Below, piece by piece: positions 1-6,879 of a stretch of DNA of 9,342 nt. The DNA comes from an uncultured Selenomonadaceae bacterium (lineage in GTDB: Bacteria > Bacillota > Negativicutes > Selenomonadales > Selenomonadaceae): NCBI GenBank assembly GCA_945637225.1, contig CALZDE010000069.1, positions 1-9,342 of the forward strand, read 5' to 3'. The notes beneath the pieces are model-generated. The model made no database searches and had not been told where the DNA came from. It was given only the letters and a program-made list of their open reading frames with translations. A program made the translations under genes and the position numbers. The stretch's first letter is position 1, and each line of letters starts with the position of its first letter.

Positions 1-12
1 AGAATAAGGTAC

Positions 13-34
13 CCGCCACTTATAGAAGTGGGGG
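13..34. other. Short GC-rich hairpin of unknown origin
   Basis: CCACTT (16-21) pairs perfectly with AAGTGG (26-31) around the loop ATAG. Past a G-G mismatch (15/32), CC (13-14) can also pair with GG (33-34). No T-tract follows directly; the nearest one is at 64-70, about 30 bases on, so this is not a typical intrinsic terminator. It could be the 3' tail of an upstream gene, or a subterminal hairpin of an IS200/IS605-type element whose body lies outside the window. The sequence does not decide between these. Confidence 0.4.
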
Positions 35-92
35 ACATCTCTTAGTCGTTATATGGTTGCACCTTTTTTTGATACAAAGTAGTAAAAACAGG

Positions 93-121
93 TTGACATT
101 TTTCTGGTATTGTGATAATAT
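93..121 (+). promoter_or_regulatory. Sigma-70-type promoter of the pyr operon
   Basis: A perfect -35 box TTGACA lies at 93-98. With a 17-base spacer the -10 box is TAATAT at 116-121. An alternative -10, GATAAT at 114-119, would have a 15-base spacer. Transcription would begin near 127-130, just upstream of the PyrR-binding hairpin, as expected for an attenuated pyr leader. No other good promoter was seen before pyrB. Confidence 0.8.
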
Positions 122-140
122 ATAAGGAAATTGAAGATAG

Positions 141-174
141 TCCTTTAATACCAGTCCAGAGAGGCTGAAAGGGA
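141..174 (+). promoter_or_regulatory. PyrR-binding RNA hairpin (anti-antiterminator)
   Basis: Positions 153-166 (AGTCCAGAGAGGCT) match the known PyrR-binding consensus ARUCCNGNGAGGYU at every position. The upper stem pairs 152-156 with 163-167 and leaves a six-base loop (157-162). After an internal bulge the lower stem pairs TCCTTT (141-146) with AAGGGA (169-174), with one G-U pair. In the Bacillus model, PyrR bound to UMP stabilises this hairpin. That prevents the antiterminator at 169-207 from forming, so the downstream terminator folds and transcription stops when pyrimidines are plentiful. pyrR itself is not in the window, so the regulator is inferred from the site. Confidence 0.93.
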
Positions 175-207
175 GCTAAATTAATATGAGCATGGTACAG
201 CTTTCTT
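169..207 (+). promoter_or_regulatory. Predicted antiterminator stem of the pyr leader
   Basis: AAGGGAGCT (169-177) can pair with AGCTTTCTT (199-207) in nine consecutive pairs, two of them G-U, enclosing a 21-base loop (178-198). The left arm reuses the 3' side of the PyrR hairpin's lower stem (169-174). The right arm is the first nine bases of the terminator's 5' arm. The structure therefore cannot coexist with either, which is the logic of PyrR attenuation: without PyrR-UMP this stem forms and RNA polymerase reads through into pyrB. Pairing was worked out by eye, without energy calculation. Confidence 0.75.
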
Positions 208-237
208 GCGTCTTTTTGGTGCGAGAAGGCTTTTTTT
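199..237 (+). terminator. Intrinsic attenuator terminator before pyrB
   Basis: The 14-base arm at 199-212 pairs without mismatch, using several G-U pairs, with 218-231. The loop is TTTTT (213-217), and the T-run 231-237 follows directly. It stands between the promoter and the first gene, so it is a conditional attenuator and not the end of a transcript. Its 5' arm is shared with the predicted antiterminator. Confidence 0.9.
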
Positions 238-278
238 CATTTTTAGATTTTGATGCCAAGTGTTTATGTATTTTGGAG

Positions 279-284
279 AAGGAG
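279..284 (+). promoter_or_regulatory. Ribosome binding site fixing the TTG start of pyrB
   Basis: AAGGAG is followed after 8 bases by TTG at 293-295. The in-frame ATGs at 260 and 266 have no purine-rich site upstream, and the in-frame GTG at 284 would overlap the site itself. Homology to ATCase also begins just after the TTG, so the TTG is taken as the start. Confidence 0.8.
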
Positions 285-292
285 TGATTAAT

Positions 293-1258
293 TTGGGTAA
301 AACCAACATTTCCCTCAGAGGCAAGAATATACTTGCGCTGGAGGATTTTTCTCCGGAGGAAATTCAGCTGGTGCTGGATACCGCCAAGGAAATGAAGAAC
401 ATCATTCACCGTGATATTAAGAAGGTACCTGCTCTCCGAGGCAAGTCCATTGTTACATTATTCTATGAGCCAAGTACCCGTACTCGCTCTTCCTTTGAGC
501 TGGCTGGTAAGTATTTGGGAGCGGATGTTATCAATATTACCGCTGGTACAAGCAGTATTGTCAAGGGTGAAAGCTTGCGAGATACTCTTTACACAATGGA
601 AGCCATGGGCGTAGATGCTATCGTTATGCGCCACAAGGCAGAGGGTGCACCTGAGTATGCTTCAAAGGTAGTCAGCCCAGTAATCATCAATGCTGGTGAT
701 GGCGCACATGCACATCCTTCTCAGGGCCTGCTGAATCTTTTCACCATTCAGCAGTACAAGAATACCACTGATTTGAAGGGCATGAAGTATGCTATCTTAG
801 GCGATATTACCCACAGCCGTGTTGCTCGTTCTGATATTCAGGGCATGCGCAAGATGGGTATGGAGGTTCATTTAGCTGGTCCTAAGACCTTAATGCCTCG
901 CTTCCTCTTTGAAGAACCAGGTATTGTAATCCATGACAGAATTGAAGAAGCAATTGAGGCCGCAGATGTTATCAATGTTCTTCGTATTCAGTTAGAGCGT
1001 CAGAAGTCAGGTCTGTTCCCATCTCCTCGTGAGTATGCACGTATCTTCGGTGTTAATGATGAGCGTCTGAAGCTGGCAAAGGACGATGTTCTCATTATGC
1101 ATCCAGGCCCAATGAATAAGGGCTTGGAAATTTCTCCTTACGTAGCGTATGGCGATCATTCCGCTATTCAGGAGCAGGTACAGAACGGTGTAGCTGTTCG
1201 TATGGCTCTGTTGACCTTGGCACTGACAGGAGGTAAAGATAGTGAAGCAGATTCTTAA
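293..1258 (+). CDS. pyrB: Aspartate carbamoyltransferase catalytic chain
   Basis: This enzyme transfers the carbamoyl group of carbamoyl phosphate to aspartate, giving N-carbamoyl-aspartate, the first committed step of pyrimidine synthesis, in the cytoplasm. The 321-residue product has the usual catalytic-chain length. The carbamoyl-phosphate motif STRTR is at 61-65 (within YEPSTRTRSSFE), SSIVKGES with the family lysine K91 at 87-94, HPSQ at 141-144, THSRVARSD at 173-181 in the aspartate-binding half, and HPGPMNKGLEI at 270-280. No pyrI regulatory-chain gene is nearby, so a free catalytic trimer as in Bacillus is likely, with control at the RNA level by the leader. The start is a TTG chosen for its ribosome binding site. 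The 3' end overlaps pyrC by 17 bases. The motifs exclude ornithine carbamoyltransferase. Confidence 0.97.
   Translation: MGKTNISLRGKNILALEDFSPEEIQLVLDTAKEMKNIIHRDIKKVPALRGKSIVTLFYEPSTRTRSSFELAGKYLGADVINITAGTSSIVKGESLRDTLYTMEAMGVDAIVMRHKAEGAPEYASKVVSPVIINAGDGAHAHPSQGLLNLFTIQQYKNTTDLKGMKYAILGDITHSRVARSDIQGMRKMGMEVHLAGPKTLMPRFLFEEPGIVIHDRIEEAIEAADVINVLRIQLERQKSGLFPSPREYARIFGVNDERLKLAKDDVLIMHPGPMNKGLEISPYVAYGDHSAIQEQVQNGVAVRMALLTLALTGGKDSEADS
1228..1234 (+). promoter_or_regulatory. Ribosome binding site of pyrC inside pyrB
   Basis: AGGAGGT, close to a perfect Shine-Dalgarno, sits within the last codons of pyrB, 7 bases before the GTG at 1242. It supports the GTG start and the overlapping arrangement, which suggests translational coupling of the two genes. 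Confidence 0.8.
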
Positions 1259-2528
1259 GGGTGGCAGGGTAATCGATCCTGCAAACAATATTGATAAGAT
1301 TGCTGATGTAGCATTTGAAAATGGCGTTATTGTAGAGGTTGGCGAGAATTTAGCTGCTGATGGTGCTGAAGTAATTGATGTTACCGGCAAGGTAGTAACT
1401 CCTGGTCTCATTGACATGCACGTACATCTTCGTGAGCCTGGTCAGGAAGCAAAGGAAGATTTCCTCTCCGGTTCTTCTGCTGCTGCCGCTGGCGGTTATA
1501 CTACCGTAGCAACCATGCCAAATACACGTCCTGTAATTGATGACGCTTCCTTAGTAAGAAGCTGTCAGGAGCGCGCTAAGGCTGTCGGTAAGGTACATAT
1601 CGAGATTATCGGTGCTGTTACCAAGGGACAGAAGGGCGAAGAATTAGCAGAAATGGGCGATATGGTAGAGGCTGGTGCAGTAGCTTTCTCCGATGATGGC
1701 CATTTCACTAAGACTGCCAAGGTTCTCTTAAATGCGTATGACTATCTCCGCACTTTTGATAAGGTTATCATCAATCATGATGAGGAGCCTTCCTTAGTAG
1801 AGGACGGTATCATGAATGAGAGCCACAGAAGTGCTATGCTGGGCATGAAGGGACGTCCTACCGTTTCTGAGGATATTGCAGTTTCCCGTGATATTCTCTT
1901 AGCTGAATATGCTGACGCAAAGGTTCATGTAGCTCATATCAGCTCCGGCAATGCAGTAGATATTGTCCGTCAGGCTAAAAAGCGTGGCGTAAAGGTAACT
2001 GCTGAGGTAACTCCACAGCACCTTACTATGACTGATGATTTAGTACAGTCCTGGGACAGCTCTACCAAGATTAATCCTCCTCTGCGTGAGAAGAAGGATA
2101 CTGAAGCTGTTTTAGCAGGTCTTTTGGATGGTACTATTGACTGTATCGTAACTGACCATTCCCCACATGCACAGGAAGAAAAGGACCGCGAGTATATGTA
2201 TGCTCCTAGCGGTTTCCCAGGTCTTGAAACTGCAGTTGGTGTTCTGCTGACGGATTTGGTTCATGAGGGCAAATTGCCTCTGCCACTGATGGTAAAGGCT
2301 ATGACCTCCGCCCCTGCTGAAATTTTCGGCTTAAAGGGGGGCAAGCTCACAGCTGGTGCTCCTGCTGATATTGCAGTTATTGACACTGAGCTGGAGTGGA
2401 CTGTTGACCAGAAAAAATTCTACACAAAAGGCTCCCATTCTCCATTTATCGGCCGTACACTGAAAGGCAAGGCTGTTATGACTTTCGTTGATGGCAAGAT
2501 GGTAATGAAGGATGGCGTAGTATTTTAA
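1242..2528 (+). CDS. pyrC: Dihydroorotase, type I amidohydrolase
   Basis: It reversibly cyclises N-carbamoyl-aspartate to L-dihydroorotate, the third step of the pathway, using a metal centre in a TIM barrel. The 428-residue length fits the class I (Bacillus/Aquifex-like) enzymes and is longer than the roughly 350-residue E. coli type. Metal ligands are visible: HxH at H60/H62 in DMHVHLREPG, D152 in FSDDGH, where Bacillus-type enzymes have aspartate in place of a carboxylated lysine, H179 in NHDEE, H232 in VAHISS, and the catalytic D305 in VTDHSPH. The substrate-binding MPNTRP is at 92-97. The intact metal site argues for an active enzyme and against an inactive pyrC-like partner of ATCase. 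Translation starts at GTG within the end of pyrB; carA follows after 22 bases. Confidence 0.97.
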   Translation: MKQILKGGRVIDPANNIDKIADVAFENGVIVEVGENLAADGAEVIDVTGKVVTPGLIDMHVHLREPGQEAKEDFLSGSSAAAAGGYTTVATMPNTRPVIDDASLVRSCQERAKAVGKVHIEIIGAVTKGQKGEELAEMGDMVEAGAVAFSDDGHFTKTAKVLLNAYDYLRTFDKVIINHDEEPSLVEDGIMNESHRSAMLGMKGRPTVSEDIAVSRDILLAEYADAKVHVAHISSGNAVDIVRQAKKRGVKVTAEVTPQHLTMTDDLVQSWDSSTKINPPLREKKDTEAVLAGLLDGTIDCIVTDHSPHAQEEKDREYMYAPSGFPGLETAVGVLLTDLVHEGKLPLPLMVKAMTSAPAEIFGLKGGKLTAGAPADIAVIDTELEWTVDQKKFYTKGSHSPFIGRTLKGKAVMTFVDGKMVMKDGVVF

Positions 2529-2535
2529 TATATTT

Positions 2536-2541
2536 GGGAGG
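2536..2541 (+). promoter_or_regulatory. Ribosome binding site fixing the TTG start of carA
   Basis: GGGAGG lies 9 bases before TTG 2551-2553. The nearby ATG at 2555 is out of frame, and the CarA N-terminus (MNGKLILEDGSVF) starts at the TTG, so TTG is the likely initiation codon. Confidence 0.75.
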
Positions 2542-2550
2542 TAAAAACCC

Positions 2551-3627
2551 TTGAATGGTAAATTGATATTAGAAGATGGCAGTGTATTTACTGGCAAGCT
2601 TCTTAACAACATAAAGGCAACTGGCGAGGTTGTATTCAACACAGGTATGACTGGCTATCAGGAAATTCTGACAGACCCATCCTACTGCCGTCAGATTGTT
2701 ACCTTGACCTATCCATTAATTGGTAACTATGGTACTGCTGAGAAATTCATGCAGTCCCGTAAGTCTTTTGTCAATGGCTTCATCATCGGTGAGCTTTGCG
2801 AGGATGGCAGCAATTGGCAGATGAAGTATTCACTTACTGAGTTCTTGACTAAGCAGGGCATTCCATGCCTGTACAATGTAGATACTCGTGCAGTTACCCG
2901 CAAGATTCGTTCTGTCGGCTGCATGAAGGGTATCATCGTTCCAGAGGATGCAACTCAGTCTGAGATTGACGAGCTGTTTGCAGTACCTATTAAGAAGGAA
3001 GTTGTTGCAGAGGTAACTACTCCAGAGAAGTACCGCATTGAGTCCGATAAGGAAAATGCACCTGAGGTTGTAGTAATGGATTTCGGTATCAAGCAGAACA
3101 TTCTTGATTCCATGCACAACTTAGGCTGTAATCTGACCGTTGTTCCTGCTTCCACTAAGGCAGAGGAAGTGCTGGCTATGAATCCAGATGGTATTTTCCT
3201 CTCCAATGGCCCTGGCGACCCAAAGGATGTTCCAGAGGTTATTGAGGAAGTGAAGAAGCTTATCGGCAAGAAGCCTATGTTTGGTATCTGTCTCGGTCAT
3301 CAGCTGATTTCTCTTGCACTGGGTGCTGACACCTACAAGCTGAAGTTCGGTCATCGTGGTTCCAATCAGCCTGTTAAGAATCTTTTAAATAACCGTGTAC
3401 ACATTTCCTCTCAGAATCATGGCTATGCTGTAGATGAGAAGTCTTTGGCAAACCTGCCATTAGAGGTAACTCACATCAACGTAAATGATGGTACTGTCGA
3501 GGGTGTACGTCATAAGGAACTGCCACTTTTCTGTGTGCAGTATCATCCTGAGGCTTCACCAGGTCCTGATGATAATATGTATCTGTTTGATCAGTTCTGG
3601 ACTATGCTCACTGGCGAGAATAAATAA
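2551..3627 (+). CDS. carA: Carbamoyl-phosphate synthase small (glutaminase) chain
   Basis: This chain hydrolyses glutamine and channels ammonia to CarB for carbamoyl phosphate synthesis. The 358 residues match the usual size of the small subunit. Residues 1 to about 150 form the CarA-specific N-terminal domain (FNTGMTGYQEILTDPSY at 29-45). Residues about 172-355 form a class I glutamine amidotransferase domain with LSNGPGDP at 217-224, the nucleophile C247 in FGICLGHQ, the GHRGSNQPV segment at 267-275, SQNHGYAV at 287-294, and the H332/E334 pair in VQYHPE. The Cys-His-Glu triad is complete. The gene begins with TTG and carB follows after 12 bases, as expected for subunits needed in equal amounts. 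In Firmicutes with pathway-specific copies it is called pyrAA. Its place in this operon points to pyrimidine supply, though it may also serve arginine synthesis if it is the only copy. Confidence 0.97.
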   Translation: MNGKLILEDGSVFTGKLLNNIKATGEVVFNTGMTGYQEILTDPSYCRQIVTLTYPLIGNYGTAEKFMQSRKSFVNGFIIGELCEDGSNWQMKYSLTEFLTKQGIPCLYNVDTRAVTRKIRSVGCMKGIIVPEDATQSEIDELFAVPIKKEVVAEVTTPEKYRIESDKENAPEVVVMDFGIKQNILDSMHNLGCNLTVVPASTKAEEVLAMNPDGIFLSNGPGDPKDVPEVIEEVKKLIGKKPMFGICLGHQLISLALGADTYKLKFGHRGSNQPVKNLLNNRVHISSQNHGYAVDEKSLANLPLEVTHINVNDGTVEGVRHKELPLFCVQYHPEASPGPDDNMYLFDQFWTMLTGENK

Positions 3628-3633
3628 GGGGGA
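3626..3633 (+). promoter_or_regulatory. Ribosome binding site of carB
   Basis: AAGGGGGA begins at the stop codon of carA (TAA 3625-3627) and ends 6 bases before the GTG at 3640. It supports the GTG as the start codon. Confidence 0.7.
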
Positions 3634-3639
3634 TTAATC

Positions 3640-6600
3640 GTGCCAAAGAAGGAATATTTAAAGAAAGTAATGGTAATCGGTTCTGGCCCCATCATCATCG
3701 GACAGGCAGCAGAATTTGACTATGCGGGCTCTCAGGCTTGCCGTGCCTTAAAGGAAGAAGGCTTAGAGGTTGTTCTTGTAAACAACAACCCAGCTACTAT
3801 CATGACTGATACCAACATGGCTGACCGTGTTTATATCGAGCCTATGACAGTAGAATTTTTGGAGGAAATTATCAGCAAGGAGCGTCCTGATGGTCTGATT
3901 GCTACCTTAGGTGGTCAGGCTGGTCTGAACCTGGCTGTTAAGCTTTCTGAGCAGGGTATTTTAGAAAAATATAATGTAGAATTACTGGGTACTTCCTTAG
4001 AAGCTATCGAGCGTGCTGAGGACCGCGAGCTTTTCAAGGAAACCATGAATAAATTAGGTGAGCCAATTCCTGAGTCCACCATTGTAGAGGATGTAGAGTC
4101 TGCAATTGCTTTTGCTAATGAAATTGGCTATCCTCTGATTGTACGTCCTGCATACACCATGGGCGGTACAGGCGGCGGTATTGCTGACAGTCAGGATGAG
4201 CTTATCGACATCGTAATCAAGGGCCTCAAGTATTCCATGATCGGTCAGGTTCTTATCGAGCGCAGTGTAGCTGGCTGGAAGGAAATCGAGTATGAGGTAA
4301 TGCGTGATGGTAATGATAACTGTATCACCGTCTGCAACATGGAAAACTTTGACCCAGTTGGCGTTCACACCGGTGACTCCATCGTTGTAGCACCATCTCA
4401 GACCCTTACCGACCATGAGTATCAGATGCTCCGCAGTGCGTCTATCCGTATCATTCGTGAGCTGGGTATCGAAGGTGGCTGTAATGCACAGTATGCTCTT
4501 GATCCAAACAGCAATCAGTATTATGTAATCGAGGTAAATCCTCGTGTAAGCCGTTCCTCTGCACTGGCTTCCAAGGCAACTGGTTATCCAATCGCCAAGG
4601 TTTCCGCTAAGATTGCAATCGGCTATTCCTTAGATGAAATCACTAATGCAGTTACTCAGAAGACTAAGGCTTGCTTCGAGCCTGCTCTTGACTACTGTGT
4701 TGTTAAGTTCCCACGCTGGCCTTTCGACAAGTTCGTTTATGCAGATAAGACCTTGGGTACTCAGATGAAGGCAACCGGTGAGGTTATGTCCATTGACAGA
4801 AACTTCGAGGGTGCTATCTTAAAGGCTGTTCGTTCTCTGGAAATCGGTGTACATCGTCTCCATATGAAGAAAATGAACAGCTGGGATGATGAAAAAGTTC
4901 TCCGTCACCTGTACCGCGTAAATGATGAGCGTATCTTCGTTATCGCTGAGGCTATGCGCCGTGGTATTGCTTCCGTAGATGAAATTCACAACATCACCAA
5001 GATTGATAAGTGGTTCCTGTGGAAGATTGAGAAGATCGCTATCGTTGAGAAGCGTCTCCAGTGCGAGCCATTGACACCAAAGCTCATGTTTGCGGCAAAG
5101 GATGTTGGTCTGGCTGACCGTTCTATTGCTGAATTGACTGGCAAGACTGCTGATGAGATTAGAACTCACAGAAAGACCATGGGTATTCTGCCATGCTACA
5201 AGATGGTTGATACCTGTGCTGCTGAGTTTGAAGCCGCAACCCCATACTACTATTCTACCTTCCATGCACAGGAGGATGAGGTTGATACCAAGAGCCAGCG
5301 CCGTAAGGTAATGGTATTAGGTTCCGGCCCTATCCGTATCGGTCAGGGTGTAGAGTTCGATTACTGCTCTGTTCATTCCGTATGGGCATTGCGTAAGATG
5401 GGCATTGAGGCTATTATCGTAAACAACAACCCAGAGACAGTTTCCACTGACTTTGATATTTCTGATAGACTGTACTTCGAGCCACTCACTCCAGAGGATG
5501 TACTCAACATCATCGACAAGGAGAAGCCAGAGGGCGTTATCGTTCAGTTTGGCGGTCAGACTGCTATTAATTTAGCGGCATCTCTCCAGCGTGCTGGCGT
5601 TAAGGTATTCGGTACTTCCGTTGAGGATATTGACCGCGCCGAGGACCGTGAGCGTTTCGATGAACTGCTGACTCAGGTAAACATTCCTCGCCCACAGGGT
5701 ATCAGCGTAACCAACGTAGAGGATGCAGTGACTGGCGCAGCAAAGATTGGTTATCCTGTTATGGTACGTCCTTCCTACGTATTAGGCGGCCGTGCTATGG
5801 AAATCGTATACAATGAAGAGGAACTGCTTGACTACATGGGCCGTGCTGTTCAGGTAACTCCTGACCATCCAGTATTAGTTGACCGCTACATGCAGGGTAC
5901 TGAGGTAGAGGTTGATGCTATTTCCGATGGTGTGGATGTAGTAATTCCTGGTATTATGGAGCATGTTGAGCGTGCAGGCGTACACTCCGGTGACTCTATT
6001 GCAGTTTACCCACCACAGACCTTATCCTCTAAGGTTATTTACACCATCATCGACTATACTAAGCGTTTGGCTGTTGGCCTGCATGTTCGTGGTCTGATGA
6101 ATATTCAGTACGTAGTAGCACATGATGAAGTATTTATCATCGAGGTAAATCCACGTTCTTCCCGTACTGTTCCATTCCTCAGCAAGGTTACTGACATTCA
6201 GATGGTAGATGTAGCTACTCAGGTAGCTCTTGGCAGTACCTTGAAGGAACTGGGCTTCAAGCAGTCCGGTCTTGTTACTCCAAAGCCTTACGTAGCAGTA
6301 AAGGCACCTGTATTCTCCTTCAATAAGATGGCTGACGTAGATATTTCCCTCGGACCTGAGATGAAGTCCACTGGTGAGGTTATGGGTATTGATTACCACT
6401 ATCCTCGTGCGCTCTACAAGGCAATTACCGGCTCTGGCATGAACATTCCTCACAATGGTACCATTCTCTTTACCGTTGCGAATAAGGATAAGGAAGAAAT
6501 GAAACAGCTGGCAAATGCTTACAGTGAGTTAGGCTTTAAGCTGGTAGCTACTGAAGGTACTGCAAAGGCAATTCAGGAAATGGGCATTGATGCTGAGGTT

Positions 6601-6879
6601 GTTGGCAAGATGCACGAGCGCAGCATTGATATTATTCAGATGATTAAGAAGGGCCAGATTCACATGGTTATCAATACCATGACTCAGAATCAGGGCAAGA
6701 ATGTAGCAAGAGATGGTTTCAAGATTCGCCGTGCTACCGTAGAGCATGCAATTCCATGTCTGACTTCCCTTGATACTGCATGGGAGGTTCTCCGCGCACT
6801 GAGCACTCTCCGTGGCCGCCGTCTTGTTTACAGCTTGGCAATTCAGGATTATGTAGGCGGAGGAGACGATTTAGCATGA
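3640..6879 (+). CDS. carB: Carbamoyl-phosphate synthase large chain
   Basis: It makes carbamoyl phosphate from bicarbonate, CarA-derived ammonia and two ATP. At 1079 residues it is full length (E. coli about 1073). The two homologous halves are plain: the first synthetase domain (about 1-403) begins VMVIGSGPIIIGQAAEFDYAG (10-30), and the second (about 554-936) begins VMVLGSGPIRIGQGVEFDY (557-575). Each has an ATP-grasp core, with IVRPAYTMGGTGGG (167-180) and VIEVNPRVSRSSA (296-308) in the first, and MVRPSYVLGGRAM (708-720) and IIEVNPRSSRTVPF (833-846) in the second. An oligomerisation domain lies between them (about 404-553). The last ~140 residues form an MGS-type allosteric domain (LVATEGTAKAI at 968-978), where UMP and other effectors bind in this family. 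Translation starts at GTG. The stop overlaps the pyrF start as ATGA (6876-6879). Confidence 0.98.
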   Translation: MPKKEYLKKVMVIGSGPIIIGQAAEFDYAGSQACRALKEEGLEVVLVNNNPATIMTDTNMADRVYIEPMTVEFLEEIISKERPDGLIATLGGQAGLNLAVKLSEQGILEKYNVELLGTSLEAIERAEDRELFKETMNKLGEPIPESTIVEDVESAIAFANEIGYPLIVRPAYTMGGTGGGIADSQDELIDIVIKGLKYSMIGQVLIERSVAGWKEIEYEVMRDGNDNCITVCNMENFDPVGVHTGDSIVVAPSQTLTDHEYQMLRSASIRIIRELGIEGGCNAQYALDPNSNQYYVIEVNPRVSRSSALASKATGYPIAKVSAKIAIGYSLDEITNAVTQKTKACFEPALDYCVVKFPRWPFDKFVYADKTLGTQMKATGEVMSIDRNFEGAILKAVRSLEIGVHRLHMKKMNSWDDEKVLRHLYRVNDERIFVIAEAMRRGIASVDEIHNITKIDKWFLWKIEKIAIVEKRLQCEPLTPKLMFAAKDVGLADRSIAELTGKTADEIRTHRKTMGILPCYKMVDTCAAEFEAATPYYYSTFHAQEDEVDTKSQRRKVMVLGSGPIRIGQGVEFDYCSVHSVWALRKMGIEAIIVNNNPETVSTDFDISDRLYFEPLTPEDVLNIIDKEKPEGVIVQFGGQTAINLAASLQRAGVKVFGTSVEDIDRAEDRERFDELLTQVNIPRPQGISVTNVEDAVTGAAKIGYPVMVRPSYVLGGRAMEIVYNEEELLDYMGRAVQVTPDHPVLVDRYMQGTEVEVDAISDGVDVVIPGIMEHVERAGVHSGDSIAVYPPQTLSSKVIYTIIDYTKRLAVGLHVRGLMNIQYVVAHDEVFIIEVNPRSSRTVPFLSKVTDIQMVDVATQVALGSTLKELGFKQSGLVTPKPYVAVKAPVFSFNKMADVDISLGPEMKSTGEVMGIDYHYPRALYKAITGSGMNIPHNGTILFTVANKDKEEMKQLANAYSELGFKLVATEGTAKAIQEMGIDAEVVGKMHERSIDIIQMIKKGQIHMVINTMTQNQGKNVARDGFKIRRATVEHAIPCLTSLDTAWEVLRALSTLRGRRLVYSLAIQDYVGGGDDLA
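6859..6865 (+). promoter_or_regulatory. Ribosome binding site fixing the pyrF start
   Basis: GGAGGAG inside the end of carB lies 10 bases before ATG 6876. An in-frame ATG at 6780 would add 32 residues encoded within carB, rich in arginine and proline and unlike PyrF. The internal site and the family N-terminus both select 6876. Confidence 0.75.

Noticed and set aside
53..70. GGTTGCACC followed by seven Ts as an intrinsic terminator
   Set aside because: The only stem available is three base pairs with a three-base loop, too weak for a terminator; the hairpin at 16-31 is too far away to use this T-run.
260..292. Longer pyrB starting at ATG 260 or 266
   Set aside because: No Shine-Dalgarno precedes these ATGs, while AAGGAG at 279-284 is correctly spaced for TTG 293, and the extra residues do not resemble ATCase.
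176..409. 77-codon frame on the - strand over the leader and the start of pyrB
   Set aside because: It is antisense to the attenuator and pyrB, its composition is explained by the terminator T-runs and pyrB codons, and no promoter or family motif supports it.
411..614. 67-codon + strand frame inside pyrB
   Set aside because: It is out of frame within conserved ATCase sequence that includes the STRTR motif, so it is a shadow frame.
1007..1417. Open frame on the - strand across the pyrB/pyrC junction
   Set aside because: It is antisense to two well-supported genes, has no recognisable domain and looks like a by-product of their codon use. The same holds for the other - strand frames within carA, carB, pyrF, pyrE and cheV.
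6780..6875. N-terminal extension of pyrF from an upstream in-frame ATG at 6780
   Set aside because: It lies wholly inside carB, encodes an arginine/proline-rich stretch unlike PyrF, and a proper ribosome binding site (6859-6865) precedes ATG 6876, where family similarity begins.
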